Part shown: one piece after another, positions 53,479 to 60,691 of the stretch
Layout of the letters: every line of letters starts with the position of its first letter
Position numbering within the stretch: position 1 is the stretch's first letter
Assembly: GCA_002342065.1 (NCBI GenBank)
Contig: DDPF01000010.1
Coordinates: 372,001 to 436,000 of the forward strand
Direction: 5' to 3'
Length of the DNA stretch: 64,000 nucleotides
Source of the DNA: Bacteroidetes bacterium UBA2475
GTDB lineage: Bacteria; Bacteroidota; Bacteroidia; B-17B0; Aurantibacillaceae
Translations under genes and position numbers: made by a program
Notes under the pieces: generated by a model
What the model saw: the letters and a program-made list of their open reading frames with translations, nothing else
The model's database searches: none
Told to the model about the DNA's origin: nothing

Positions 53479-54573
53479 ATGACCATTCAGGAAATTATTA
53501 CAGAAATTGAAAATTTTGCACCACTTGCCTACCAGGAAGATTACGATAATTGTGGTTTAATAACCGGGCAAAAAACTCAGACGGTTACTGGTGCATTATT
53601 AACTTTAGATTGCACCGAAGAAGTTATTGATGAAGCTATTGCCAATAAATGCAATTTAATTATTGCTCACCACCCTATTTTATTTAGCGGTTTAAAAAAA
53701 ATAAACGGCAACAATTATGTTGAAAGAACAATTATAAAAGCCATACAAAATAACATTGCTATTTACGCCGCGCATACCAATCTTGATAACGTAAAACAAG
53801 GTGTAAATAAAAAAATGGCCGATAAACTGGGCTTAAAAAATCTGCACATATTAGCACCAAAATCTAACCTCTTAAAAAAGCTGGTTACCTTCGTGCCGGG
53901 AAGTCACCACGAGGCTGTGTTACAAGCCCTATTTGAAGCCGGAGCAGGTAATATTGGTAATTATTCTAACTGCAGCTTTAATCTTGAAGGAACCGGCACA
54001 TTTAAAGGAAACGCTGATGCCAAGCCATTTTTAGGCAAGCCAAACGAATTAAGTAAGGAAAAAGAGATAAGAATAGAGACCGTTTTTGAATTTAATAAAG
54101 AAACGGGGATTATTGCGGCGCTGCTAAAGGCACACCCTTACGAGGAAGTAGCTTATGATATTTATTCCATTGCCAACAAACACCAACAAATAGGCAGTGG
54201 CATGGTGGGCGAGCTGGAAAAGGAGATGAACGAGAATGACTTTTTAGGTCATGTTAAAAAATGTTTATTAAGCGGTTGTCTAAAACACACCAAAAAGCTG
54301 GGAAAATCCATTAAAAAAGTGGCAATTTGTGGCGGAAGTGGCCGTTTTTTACTTAAAAATGCCATAAATAGTGGGGCCGACGCCTTTATTACTGCGGATT
54401 TTAAATACCACGAGTTTTTTGATGCTGAAAATAAATTATTGCTGGTAGACGCCGGACACTTTGAAACAGAGCAATTTACGTCCGAAATTTTTTATGAGAT
54501 AATTCAGAATAAATTTCCTACATTTGCAATCCGTTTATCAAAAACAAACACAAATCCGGTAAACTATTTTTAG
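53479..54573 (+). CDS. NIF3-family dinuclear-metal protein with inserted PII-like domain
   Basis: A 364-residue hexameric metal protein (YbgI/NIF3/DUF34 family; probably GTP cyclohydrolase I-like hydrolysis of nucleotides is debated). Metal ligands are in IIAHHPILFSGLKKI and AAHTNLDNVKQGVNKKMAD and the C-terminal FITADFKYHEFFDA ... LLVDAGHFETEQFTSEI. The middle (about residues 135-235) carries the extra CutA/PII-like domain, with AHPYEEVAYDIYSI, known from the long family members. Located 4 bp before the zinc-ribbon gene, a conserved pairing in Bacteroidota. Confidence 0.9.
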   Translation: MTIQEIITEIENFAPLAYQEDYDNCGLITGQKTQTVTGALLTLDCTEEVIDEAIANKCNLIIAHHPILFSGLKKINGNNYVERTIIKAIQNNIAIYAAHTNLDNVKQGVNKKMADKLGLKNLHILAPKSNLLKKLVTFVPGSHHEAVLQALFEAGAGNIGNYSNCSFNLEGTGTFKGNADAKPFLGKPNELSKEKEIRIETVFEFNKETGIIAALLKAHPYEEVAYDIYSIANKHQQIGSGMVGELEKEMNENDFLGHVKKCLLSGCLKHTKKLGKSIKKVAICGGSGRFLLKNAINSGADAFITADFKYHEFFDAENKLLLVDAGHFETEQFTSEIFYEIIQNKFPTFAIRLSKTNTNPVNYF

Positions 54574-54576
54574 AAC

Positions 54577-55356
54577 ATGGCTGCAAAAATTAAAGAAAAA
54601 ATTGACGCTTCAGTTGAAGGAAAATTAAAGTCACTTTATCAATTACAATTAATTGATAGCAAGATCGACAAATTAAGAACAGTTAGAGGTGAATTGCCTT
54701 TGGAGGTTAGCGATCTTGAAGATACGGTTTTAGGTTTAGAGACCCGTTTAAAGAATGTTGAAGAAGAAGTAGCTGAACTTGAAACTACATTAGCTGAAAA
54801 GAAACAAGCTATTAAAGATTTTACTGCAAATATTAAAAAATACGAGCAACAACAAGGTAAAGTTCGTAATAACCGCGAGTACGATGCCATTACAAAAGAA
54901 ATTGAATTTCAGAATTTAGAGATCCAGTTGGCTGAAAAACGTATGAAGGAAGCTAAAGCAAGCGTTACTATTAAAAGTGAATTGCTTGAAAAAAGTAAAG
55001 TAGAATTTGAAGAAAGAAGTAAAGATCTGAAAGCGAAAAAAGGTGAGTTAGACGAGATCATTGCTGAAACTGAGAAAGAGGAAAAAGAATTAATTAAGGA
55101 TAGCGAAGCAGCTACTGCAAATATTGAAGATCGTTTATTAAATGCTTACAAACGTATCCGTTCAAATTCTCGCAACGGTTTAGCGGTTGTAGCAGTAGAG
55201 CGTGATGCTTGCGGCGGATGTTACAATAAAATTCCACCACAACGCCAGTTAGATATTCGTTTAAATAAAAAAATTATTGTGTGTGAACATTGCGGTCGCG
55301 TTTTGGTTGACGGCATGTTGATCCCGGACTCAGGATTAGAAGATGTAAAAAAATAA
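54577..55356 (+). CDS. Coiled-coil C4 zinc-ribbon protein
   Basis: A 259-residue protein. Residues about 20-175 are a long antiparallel coiled coil (VEEEVAELETTLAEKKQAIK, EKRMKEAKASVTIKSELLEK). The C-terminus is a C4 zinc ribbon: ACGGCYNKIPP and VCEHCGRVLVD. This CT398-like architecture is known near NIF3-type proteins and in other bacteria; proposed to bind nucleic acid or be a secretion chaperone, not settled. Follows the NIF3 gene by 3 bp, so co-transcribed. Confidence 0.85.
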   Translation: MAAKIKEKIDASVEGKLKSLYQLQLIDSKIDKLRTVRGELPLEVSDLEDTVLGLETRLKNVEEEVAELETTLAEKKQAIKDFTANIKKYEQQQGKVRNNREYDAITKEIEFQNLEIQLAEKRMKEAKASVTIKSELLEKSKVEFEERSKDLKAKKGELDEIIAETEKEEKELIKDSEAATANIEDRLLNAYKRIRSNSRNGLAVVAVERDACGGCYNKIPPQRQLDIRLNKKIIVCEHCGRVLVDGMLIPDSGLEDVKK

Positions 55357-55364
55357 TTAATTAT

Positions 55365-55397
55365 TTTTTGAATAATTAAATCTTTCATTTACATTTG
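55365..55397 (+). promoter_or_regulatory. Promoter of tRNA-Val
   Basis: TACATTTG at 55390-55397 matches TAnnTTTG exactly, with TTTTTTG at about 55364-55370 as -33. The tRNA begins 15 nt after. Confidence 0.65.
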
Positions 55398-55411
55398 CAC
55401 ACCAAAAAATT

Positions 55412-55489
55412 GGGAGCTTAGCTCAGCTGGTTCAGAGCACCTGCCTTACAAGCAGGGGGTCACTGGTTCGAACCCAGTAGTTCCCACCA
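55412..55489 (+). tRNA. tRNA-Val (anticodon TAC)
   Basis: 78 nt including encoded CCA. Acceptor GGGAGCT pairs with AGTTCCC (one G-T); the anticodon arm is CCTGC-CTTACAA-GCAGG with anticodon TAC at 55447-55449; the T arm has CTGGTTCGAACCCAG. All arms are intact. The recombinase gene of the adjacent island overlaps it on the opposite strand, and its stop codon lies on the anticodon. Confidence 0.95.
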
Positions 55490-56999
55490 TATAGGGCTGA
55501 TCATTTAAATTATGGTCAGCCTTATTTTTTTTGCCGCTGTGTTGCCCGTCAAATCGAGAAATAAGCGAAAGCAATTTACTTTCTTTTGTCGTTCGAACTT
55601 CATTTTCCTGAAATTGGTAATATTCTTTGCATATCGAACCAATGATATTTTGCTTTCCATCCAAAGCAGCCTCAAAGTAAAGCCTGTCAAGGGTTTTAAG
55701 CCGGTTTAACCCTATTTTTAGGTGGTATTTGAACTCAGTCTCCATTGTGTTGGTCGAGAGGTGCTGTCGTTCTAATTTTGCGATCATTGGCTCATATCTG
55801 ACTTTGGCCTCTTTGTAATCTTCAGGGGTAATTTTGCCATCCAGCATCATTTGTTGGGCATTACTTATGCGCTCCTTATTAATCTGAATTTCACCCTGAA
55901 TTTCTTTCTGATTTTGCCCTTGATTTTCGTTACCTGATTTGAAAAACTCTTTAGTTATTAGTTGATACAATTCATCTACCTCCATATCAAAAACAATTTT
56001 TCTTAGATAATCTCCGTAGGCATCATTCATATCATTAGCCTTTGCTCTTTCTGGACAACCTTTGGTGCAGTGATAATAGAAATGCCTTATGCCGCTTCCT
56101 CCTCTTGATGCACTTCCAGTCAATTTTTTATTACAGCGGGGGCAAGTAAAATATCCCCTGAGTGGAAGTTCTTCTTTTGCAGAAGTTTTAAAAGCAAACT
56201 TGCGCCTTCTTCCATTTATAACATCTTGTACATCATTAAATAGTTCTTCGGAAACAAGTGGCTCGTGTATTCCTTTTACTACCATTGCTTCTTCATCTTT
56301 ATATGCCGGAATTTGTATTTTACCGCAATAAACTTTGTTTCTAATCAAGTAAAGAAAATTATTCTTACTGCACTTTATTCCTTTTTCATTAAGAGCTTTT
56401 CTAACATCATCGCTATTACAATTATCTTTTAGCAATTCTTCGAATGCCCATTTTATAATTGGTGCTTCTTCATTAGGAACAATTATTTTTTTACTACCCT
56501 CAGCAAAAAGGTTTTTATATCCCTTCGGCGCTGGCCCCATCCACCTTCCATCACGCTTGGCTCTTCTCATCCCTGCAAAAACATTCAATGCCCGTCTGTC
56601 ATTTTCAACTTCGGGAGCAGCTAAATAAAATGCCAACATAATTTTATTTTCCGGTATTTCTAAATCCAATGGTTGTTCTATTGCTTCCGGCTCAACACCT
56701 AATTTATTTAAAGTGTTTATCATTCCATAAGCATCTCCCGTGTTTCTTGAGAATCTATCCCATTTCAAAAACAAAAGTAATTCCGCTTTAACCTTGTGTT
56801 TTCTTATTGCAATGAGTAATTTAGTAAACTCAGGTCTATTAAAAGTTTTAGCGGAGTGGTCTTCTTTATATAGTTCAACCACTTCAATATTATGCAATTC
56901 ACAATACTTTCTTAATCGTTCTTCCTGATGCTGCAAACTGTATCCTTTGTCAGCTTGTTCATCTGTTGAAACCCTAATGTATAAAATAGCTTTTCTCAT
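55446..56999 (-). CDS. Large serine recombinase (integrase) overlapping tRNA-Val
   Basis: A 517-residue site-specific recombinase. The N-terminal resolvase catalytic domain has LYIRVSTDEQADKGYSLQHQ (active Ser in RVST), LLFLKWDRFSRNTGDAYG and the later AGMRRAKRDGRWMGPAPKGY. The recombinase DNA-binding domain follows, then a zinc ribbon (YFTCPRCNKKLTGSAS ... HCTKGCPERA) at about residues 285-320, and a coiled coil to about 430. The last 14 codons, MVGTTGFEPVTPCL, and the stop are the antisense of tRNA-Val, so this end reflects integration rather than evolved protein. Last gene of a five-gene operon. Confidence 0.92.
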   Translation of the reverse strand: MRKAILYIRVSTDEQADKGYSLQHQEERLRKYCELHNIEVVELYKEDHSAKTFNRPEFTKLLIAIRKHKVKAELLLFLKWDRFSRNTGDAYGMINTLNKLGVEPEAIEQPLDLEIPENKIMLAFYLAAPEVENDRRALNVFAGMRRAKRDGRWMGPAPKGYKNLFAEGSKKIIVPNEEAPIIKWAFEELLKDNCNSDDVRKALNEKGIKCSKNNFLYLIRNKVYCGKIQIPAYKDEEAMVVKGIHEPLVSEELFNDVQDVINGRRRKFAFKTSAKEELPLRGYFTCPRCNKKLTGSASRGGSGIRHFYYHCTKGCPERAKANDMNDAYGDYLRKIVFDMEVDELYQLITKEFFKSGNENQGQNQKEIQGEIQINKERISNAQQMMLDGKITPEDYKEAKVRYEPMIAKLERQHLSTNTMETEFKYHLKIGLNRLKTLDRLYFEAALDGKQNIIGSICKEYYQFQENEVRTTKESKLLSLISRFDGQHSGKKNKADHNLNDQPYMVGTTGFEPVTPCL

Positions 57000-57008
57000 G
57001 TTTTTAGG

Positions 57009-57302
57009 TTAAGCGGCGTTTTTAATTTCAGTATCTTTTGAATCCTGACTATTTAATTGAATAACACTATCGTTTTGTTTTTCAAATTCAAAATCAACTT
57101 CTTTTTGAATTTGCTTTTGAAATGTTTGGTATGCTATATTTGATATATTCATTAAAAAATCTCTTATCATAAGAATTTGTTCCTCTGTAAATTTTTTTCC
57201 TTTTCGTTCTAAAACCTCCCTGCACTTTGCAATCGGAAATTTTTCTTTTATTTTTTCTATAATGTGTTTAGTTTCCTTCCCACTCAATAATCTATCTTTC
57301 AT
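57009..57302 (-). CDS. Small protein next to the recombinase, unknown
   Basis: A 97-residue lysine/glutamate-rich, helical protein: MKDRLLSGKETKHIIEKIKE, then KFTEEQILMIRDFLMNISNIAY and an acidic/Asn-rich tail. No domain recognised. It ends 9 bp before the recombinase start in the same operon, so an accessory role in recombination or regulation is possible. Composition is similar to the neighbouring island genes. Confidence 0.6.
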   Translation of the reverse strand: MKDRLLSGKETKHIIEKIKEKFPIAKCREVLERKGKKFTEEQILMIRDFLMNISNIAYQTFQKQIQKEVDFEFEKQNDSVIQLNSQDSKDTEIKNAA

Positions 57303-57352
57303 TTTTGTTTCATATCTAAGTTAAACAATTTGTTTTACACGTCAAAATTCGG

Positions 57353-58162
57353 CTAAACCCCGCCTGTGTTGGCCTTTGTGTGGGTGCTCGGTTTATATAC
57401 TTCGGGGAATAGTTTACTAAAGGATTCTCTTTTAGTGCAATCTCTTATAAGGTATAAAATGATAATGTACCTTACAATTGCAGCTTTATTCAACGAGAAT
57501 TTTACGCCTTTTTTATCATCTTCCAATGCTTTTGCGAATGATTGAAATTGATCGAATAATTTTATAAAGTCATCAATGAATGGAAAATCATTTGGTAACA
57601 TTTTGATGTGATCAGATTTCAGCATTTCTAATAAGGCCATGCTTATTGCATTTATTGTTTTATAATAAACTTTTCTTTTATAAGTAAGCGAGAATAAATT
57701 TTCAATGATACAACGCAGTCTTGGCACAAAGTATGAGAACGCAGCAAAATTGACATCTGTCATTCGACCGCCATTTGCATTTCTTGTAAAGTAGTATTGC
57801 CCTGTATTCAATGAAATAAAACTATTTTGTACTCTCTCTAAAATATCCGCGAAAATATATTTGTATTCTTCTTCTTTTATTTGATTTCTATATTCATAAT
57901 TTATTGGTTTGGTTAATAATTGATTGTTATTTAAAAAAGTAATATTGCCATGATTGTTGGTTTCATTATTTGAATCAGAAAACTCTTCGCTTTTACCATC
58001 TTGATCCCTTTTAACTTCATGATTGACAATTGAAGCGGCACTTAAATTAGTTGGGATAGCGAAATTCCTGTTCAGATATGCATATTGCTTGCAAGTATTG
58101 TTACAATACTTTTTAGTATTGCGTTTTCCTTCTATGGGTTTATTACAATGTAAACAGTTCAT
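57353..58162 (-). CDS. Island protein with N-terminal zinc finger, unknown
   Basis: A 269-residue protein. Residues 1-30 form a small zinc finger: MNCLHCNKPIEGKR then YCNNTCKQYAYLN, four Cys in CxxC...CxxxC arrangement, similar to DUF2116-like fingers. Residues 40-100 are Asn/Ser-rich and probably disordered, and the rest (from about 110) is helical with many aromatics (YYFTRNANGGRMTDVNFAAF). No catalytic motif recognised. A DNA-binding or regulatory role is only a guess. Second of five genes from the recombinase. Confidence 0.65.
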   Translation of the reverse strand: MNCLHCNKPIEGKRNTKKYCNNTCKQYAYLNRNFAIPTNLSAASIVNHEVKRDQDGKSEEFSDSNNETNNHGNITFLNNNQLLTKPINYEYRNQIKEEEYKYIFADILERVQNSFISLNTGQYYFTRNANGGRMTDVNFAAFSYFVPRLRCIIENLFSLTYKRKVYYKTINAISMALLEMLKSDHIKMLPNDFPFIDDFIKLFDQFQSFAKALEDDKKGVKFSLNKAAIVRYIIILYLIRDCTKRESFSKLFPEVYKPSTHTKANTGGV

Positions 58163-58192
58163 TTCTCTATCCTAATTTATTATTGATGTCTT

Positions 58193-58453
58193 TTAATTTA
58201 GTCCGACCTCATCGGGGTTCTCTTCCCCGTAGCGATGTTCGTTCCATTCGTTTACTGCTTCATAAATGTTATTTAAAGCGGCACTTTGTATTTTATTTCC
58301 TTTTATAAATGCCAGTTCTAACATTACTTCTCCCATTGATTCGTTACTTCCGGTAATTTTATTATTCAAATTTCCGCAACGAATCATTCTACAAACATCT
58401 AAGAAGATTTCAATCGGAATTTTCACGTTTTGTTTTTCAGTTGGTGTTTTCAT
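58193..58453 (-). CDS. Small island protein, unknown
   Basis: An 86-residue soluble protein (MKTPTEKQNVKIPIEIFLDV ... IYEAVNEWNEHRYGEENPDE). Mixed composition, acidic C-terminus, no recognised domain. It lies 30 bp before the zinc-finger gene and 9 bp after the next upstream gene, so within the operon. Confidence 0.55.
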   Translation of the reverse strand: MKTPTEKQNVKIPIEIFLDVCRMIRCGNLNNKITGSNESMGEVMLELAFIKGNKIQSAALNNIYEAVNEWNEHRYGEENPDEVGLN

Positions 58454-58462
58454 TTTTAAATT

Positions 58463-58885
58463 TTATCCTTTTAATTGAATGTGTTTCTTTTTTGGTTGGT
58501 ATTTGTATGTTTTAGTTTTCTTATCTTCTACTAATGGGATGGTGTTTTTATCTTCTTCTTCATTTTCATTCTTGTCTTCTCCAGAAGGTAATGCATTCCG
58601 TAGTTTAGAAACAATAAGTCTGTTTGTAGTTCGCATTTCTTCGATCAGTAATTTAATTTGCTCGTCGCGTTCCTTCATTTGTAGGTGATGTTCTTGCTTT
58701 AAAGATTCCTTTTCTTTATTTCCCATAAACGTTCCTATAAAATATCCGGCGGCCAACCCCGTTATTCCTGTTGTAACCGGATTTTTAATAAAATCTTGAA
58801 GTAGATCCATCCAATCCTTTGTTTCTTCTTGCTTTTTTTCCTGTTTTTGTTCGCTCTGCTGTTTGTTTTCCTTGTTATCACTCAT
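58463..58885 (-). CDS. Island protein with transmembrane segment and coiled coil, unknown
   Basis: Start ATG 58885 (MSDNKENKQQSEQKQEKKQE), preceded by a strong GGAGGG ribosome site at plus 58890-58896, unusual in this phylum. The 140-residue protein has a Glu/Lys/Gln-rich N-terminus, a hydrophobic stretch about residues 30-53 (NPVTTGITGLAAGYFIGTFM), a charged coiled coil (ESLKQEHHLQMKERDEQIKL) and a KTYKYQPKKKHIQ tail. First gene of the recombinase operon. No family recognised. Confidence 0.65.
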   Translation of the reverse strand: MSDNKENKQQSEQKQEKKQEETKDWMDLLQDFIKNPVTTGITGLAAGYFIGTFMGNKEKESLKQEHHLQMKERDEQIKLLIEEMRTTNRLIVSKLRNALPSGEDKNENEEEDKNTIPLVEDKKTKTYKYQPKKKHIQLKG

Positions 58886-58913
58886 GTTTCCCTCCTTTTT
58901 TGCATTTTTTATA

Positions 58914-58961
58914 ATCAATTAGCGTCTATGTTTTTTCTTTTTATCATCAATTAGCGTCTAT
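58914..58961. repeat. 16-bp direct repeat upstream of the recombinase operon
   Basis: ATCAATTAGCGTCTAT occurs perfectly at 58914-58929 and 58946-58961, start-to-start distance 32 bp (three helical turns). It lies about 30 to 75 bp upstream of the first gene, where an operator or recombinase accessory site would be expected. Confidence 0.75.
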
Positions 58962-59033
58962 TTCACCGTCAATTTTTGCAACTGGTTTTAGTGTTACTGA
59001 CGATACAAAGGACAGAATTTAAAATGAGGGCGA

Positions 59034-59060
59034 ACTCCCACTGGGAGGTGAAGTGGGAGT
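59034..59060. repeat. 9-bp perfect inverted repeat in the island's noncoding gap
   Basis: ACTCCCACT at 59034-59042 and AGTGGGAGT at 59052-59060 with a 9-nt spacer. It lies in the 430-bp gap (58886-59318) that has no gene I can support. The same gap holds the direct repeat and the terminator below. Confidence 0.6.
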
Positions 59061-59232
59061 GGATTTTTATAAGAGCTTGGAAATAATGGCTTTGATTCTT
59101 TATTAAACTAAGCTTTGAGAGGCAGGGATCGAAATAAGCCATTAAATTGAAACTGAAAAAATTTGCTAAAATTAATTTTCGAATAGAAGTTATGTATCTT
59201 CATGCTACCCATAGCTGGGTATCTTAAAAATG

Positions 59233-59280
59233 AAACCCTGCCCCTTTGTTTTTTTCAGGGCAGGGTTTTGTGTTTTATTT
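59233..59280. terminator. Strong GC hairpin, terminator of the RteC-like gene or end of a small RNA
   Basis: AAACCCTGCCC (59233-59243) pairs perfectly with GGGCAGGGTTT (59258-59268). T-rich tails follow on both strands, so it can end the minus-strand RteC-like gene. Upstream on the plus strand, TATCTTCA at 59195-59202 and a TACCCA/TGGGTA hairpin could mark a short RNA ending here. Confidence 0.6.
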
Positions 59281-59318
59281 TTAATGAGATTTTATTTTTT
59301 TACAATATCAAGTATCTA

Positions 59319-60080
59319 TTATTTTTTCTTTTTATTCTCTCTTTGTGTAACCGCATATCCAAGATAAGCTTGTTTAATTTTATCAAATACCTGTGGCTGG
59401 TAATCACTGTTGGCCTTATGAATACTCGCCGAATGATTGCTTTGCCAGTTCTTTCCTAAATCAAGCCCGAATATTTCAGCAAGAGCTTCTGTAATTTTTG
59501 TAATCTCACCCTGTCCTTTATTAATAAAGCCTGACTGATGCAATCCATAAACCAATTGCACAAATTCATTTTTAGTGTCTTTGGCTGATGTCCATTGAAG
59601 GGAATCACTTTTTTTACTTTTTAATGAAGCATCCTTTTCTTCAAACATTGTTGGAAGTCGCTTCTGCATTTCCCTAAATGCAGTATGCCTTATTAGTAAT
59701 GTTAATAATTTGCGTTCATTTAATGCTAATTTTTTTAAAGCCTTTTCTTCTTCACCTATATAAAGAGTGATCTTTTTTCCGTTTTCAATGCGTTTAAACG
59801 GTCTTTCATCATCTACTTCACCATACATTTTTTTAATATGAGTAAGTATTGTGCTAATGTCATCGCCTCTTTTATACATCACAGAAAACAAATCAATAAG
59901 CTTGGCATTCTCCGGCGTAAGATATTCCCAGCCAAGCACAAAGCCGGTATCGGTTGTGAGTTCTTCTTTGACGAATTCTTTATCTTTTGCTTTCTTGTAA
60001 CGGAGATGGTAATTTTTTTCGATGGTTTTAATATATCGGTTTAAAAGCTCATCAAATATCTGGTTCAGGTCTTTTTTCAT
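59319..60080 (-). CDS. RteC-domain-like protein
   Basis: A 253-residue protein with no membrane segment. The C-terminal part WTSAKDTKNEFVQLVYGLHQ followed by SGFINKGQGEITKITEALAEIFGLDLG resembles the RteC domain (tetracycline-regulated excision control in Bacteroides conjugative elements). The N-terminus (FDELLNRYIKTIEKNYHLRY) is helical and lysine-rich. RteC proteins are helix-turn-helix regulators; here probably DNA-binding on the island. Complete by length, single gene with its own terminator. Confidence 0.7.
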   Translation of the reverse strand: MKKDLNQIFDELLNRYIKTIEKNYHLRYKKAKDKEFVKEELTTDTGFVLGWEYLTPENAKLIDLFSVMYKRGDDISTILTHIKKMYGEVDDERPFKRIENGKKITLYIGEEEKALKKLALNERKLLTLLIRHTAFREMQKRLPTMFEEKDASLKSKKSDSLQWTSAKDTKNEFVQLVYGLHQSGFINKGQGEITKITEALAEIFGLDLGKNWQSNHSASIHKANSDYQPQVFDKIKQAYLGYAVTQRENKKKK

Positions 60081-60229
60081 AATACAAAAATAAGAAATGG
60101 ATTGATTTCAACAGTTTCGCTGCTACAAATTGTTTGGGAGCGTTTAAATCAGCGCTTTGTGGGTTTATGGACTAGTTAAAAACACTATTTTTATGTTTGA
60201 GGAGGAATTGAAACAGAAATTCAGATTTT

Positions 60230-60305
60230 AGGAAGTAATTAGGGAGCAATTGAAAACAAGAGGTTAAACCTTAGGGATGATTTAGGGAGTGATTGGGGAG
60301 CAATT
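60230..60305. repeat. Array of five degenerate 11-bp repeats
   Basis: Units AGGAAGTAATT, AGGGAGCAATT (60230-60251) and AGGGATGATTT, AGGGAGTGATT, GGGGAGCAATT (60273-60305), with 21 bp between clusters. Consensus AGGGAGYRATT, one helical turn each. Located about 150 bp upstream of the RteC-like start and just before the truncated TPR frame. Confidence 0.65.
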
Positions 60306-60331
60306 GGGAAAAATACGATTTTTCATTTTTA

Positions 60332-60691
60332 ATGGAATTAAAGGCTAATTTTATGCAACTAAAGGAGTATAAAGTAGCTGAAAAGTATCTTTTGGATGCT
60401 CTGACGTTTGATAGGAAAGTAGGGGCACTTAGCGATGAAATGGAATTTGAATTGGCTCTCAGCGAATTATACAGCAAAACAAATAAAGATAAACTCGCAA
60501 TAGTACATTTTAAAAAAGCAGTAGCACTAAAGGATACTATTTTCAACCAAGAAAAGGATAAAGAAATCACTCGTAAGGAAATGAATTATGAGTTTGATAA
60601 AAAAGAAGCGGCATCAAAAGCAGAACAGGATAAAAAGGAAAGACAAAAGCACTGCCGAAAGTACAAATCACGCTTAGGTTTTATATACTAA
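60332..60691 (+). pseudogene. Fragment of a TPR sensor protein (both ends missing)
   Basis: The frame from ATG 60332 reads MELKANFMQLKEYKVAEKYL, continuing through two or so TPR units to KAVALKDTIFNQEKDKEI, the segment that precedes the membrane helix in sensor kinases/phosphatases of this phylum. It then runs ERQKHCRKYKSRLGFIY, which looks shifted out of frame, and stops without membrane or output domain. 5' part is absent. The island end near 60.2 kb may have removed it. A short free-standing TPR protein is the alternative. Confidence 0.55.

Larger units (their letters stand above)
55446..60310. mobile_element. Integrated island at tRNA-Val (about 4.9 kb; right end uncertain)
   Basis: Left boundary is the tRNA-Val 3' end, crossed by a serine recombinase. 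Contents, all minus: recombinase, four unknown genes in one operon, a noncoding gap with direct and inverted repeats, and an RteC-like gene. The right end is placed where a 5'-truncated TPR gene appears, near 60.1-60.3 kb. No second copy of the tRNA end was seen, so the att repeat must be very short or beyond the window. No conjugation or replication gene recognised. Confidence 0.6.

Noticed and set aside
60125..60150. TTGGGAGC followed by TTTAAATCAGC near 60130, partly like the tRNA-Val start
   Set aside because: Similarity to the tRNA 5' end is short and gapped and does not cover the tRNA 3' end where integration occurs; not an attachment repeat.
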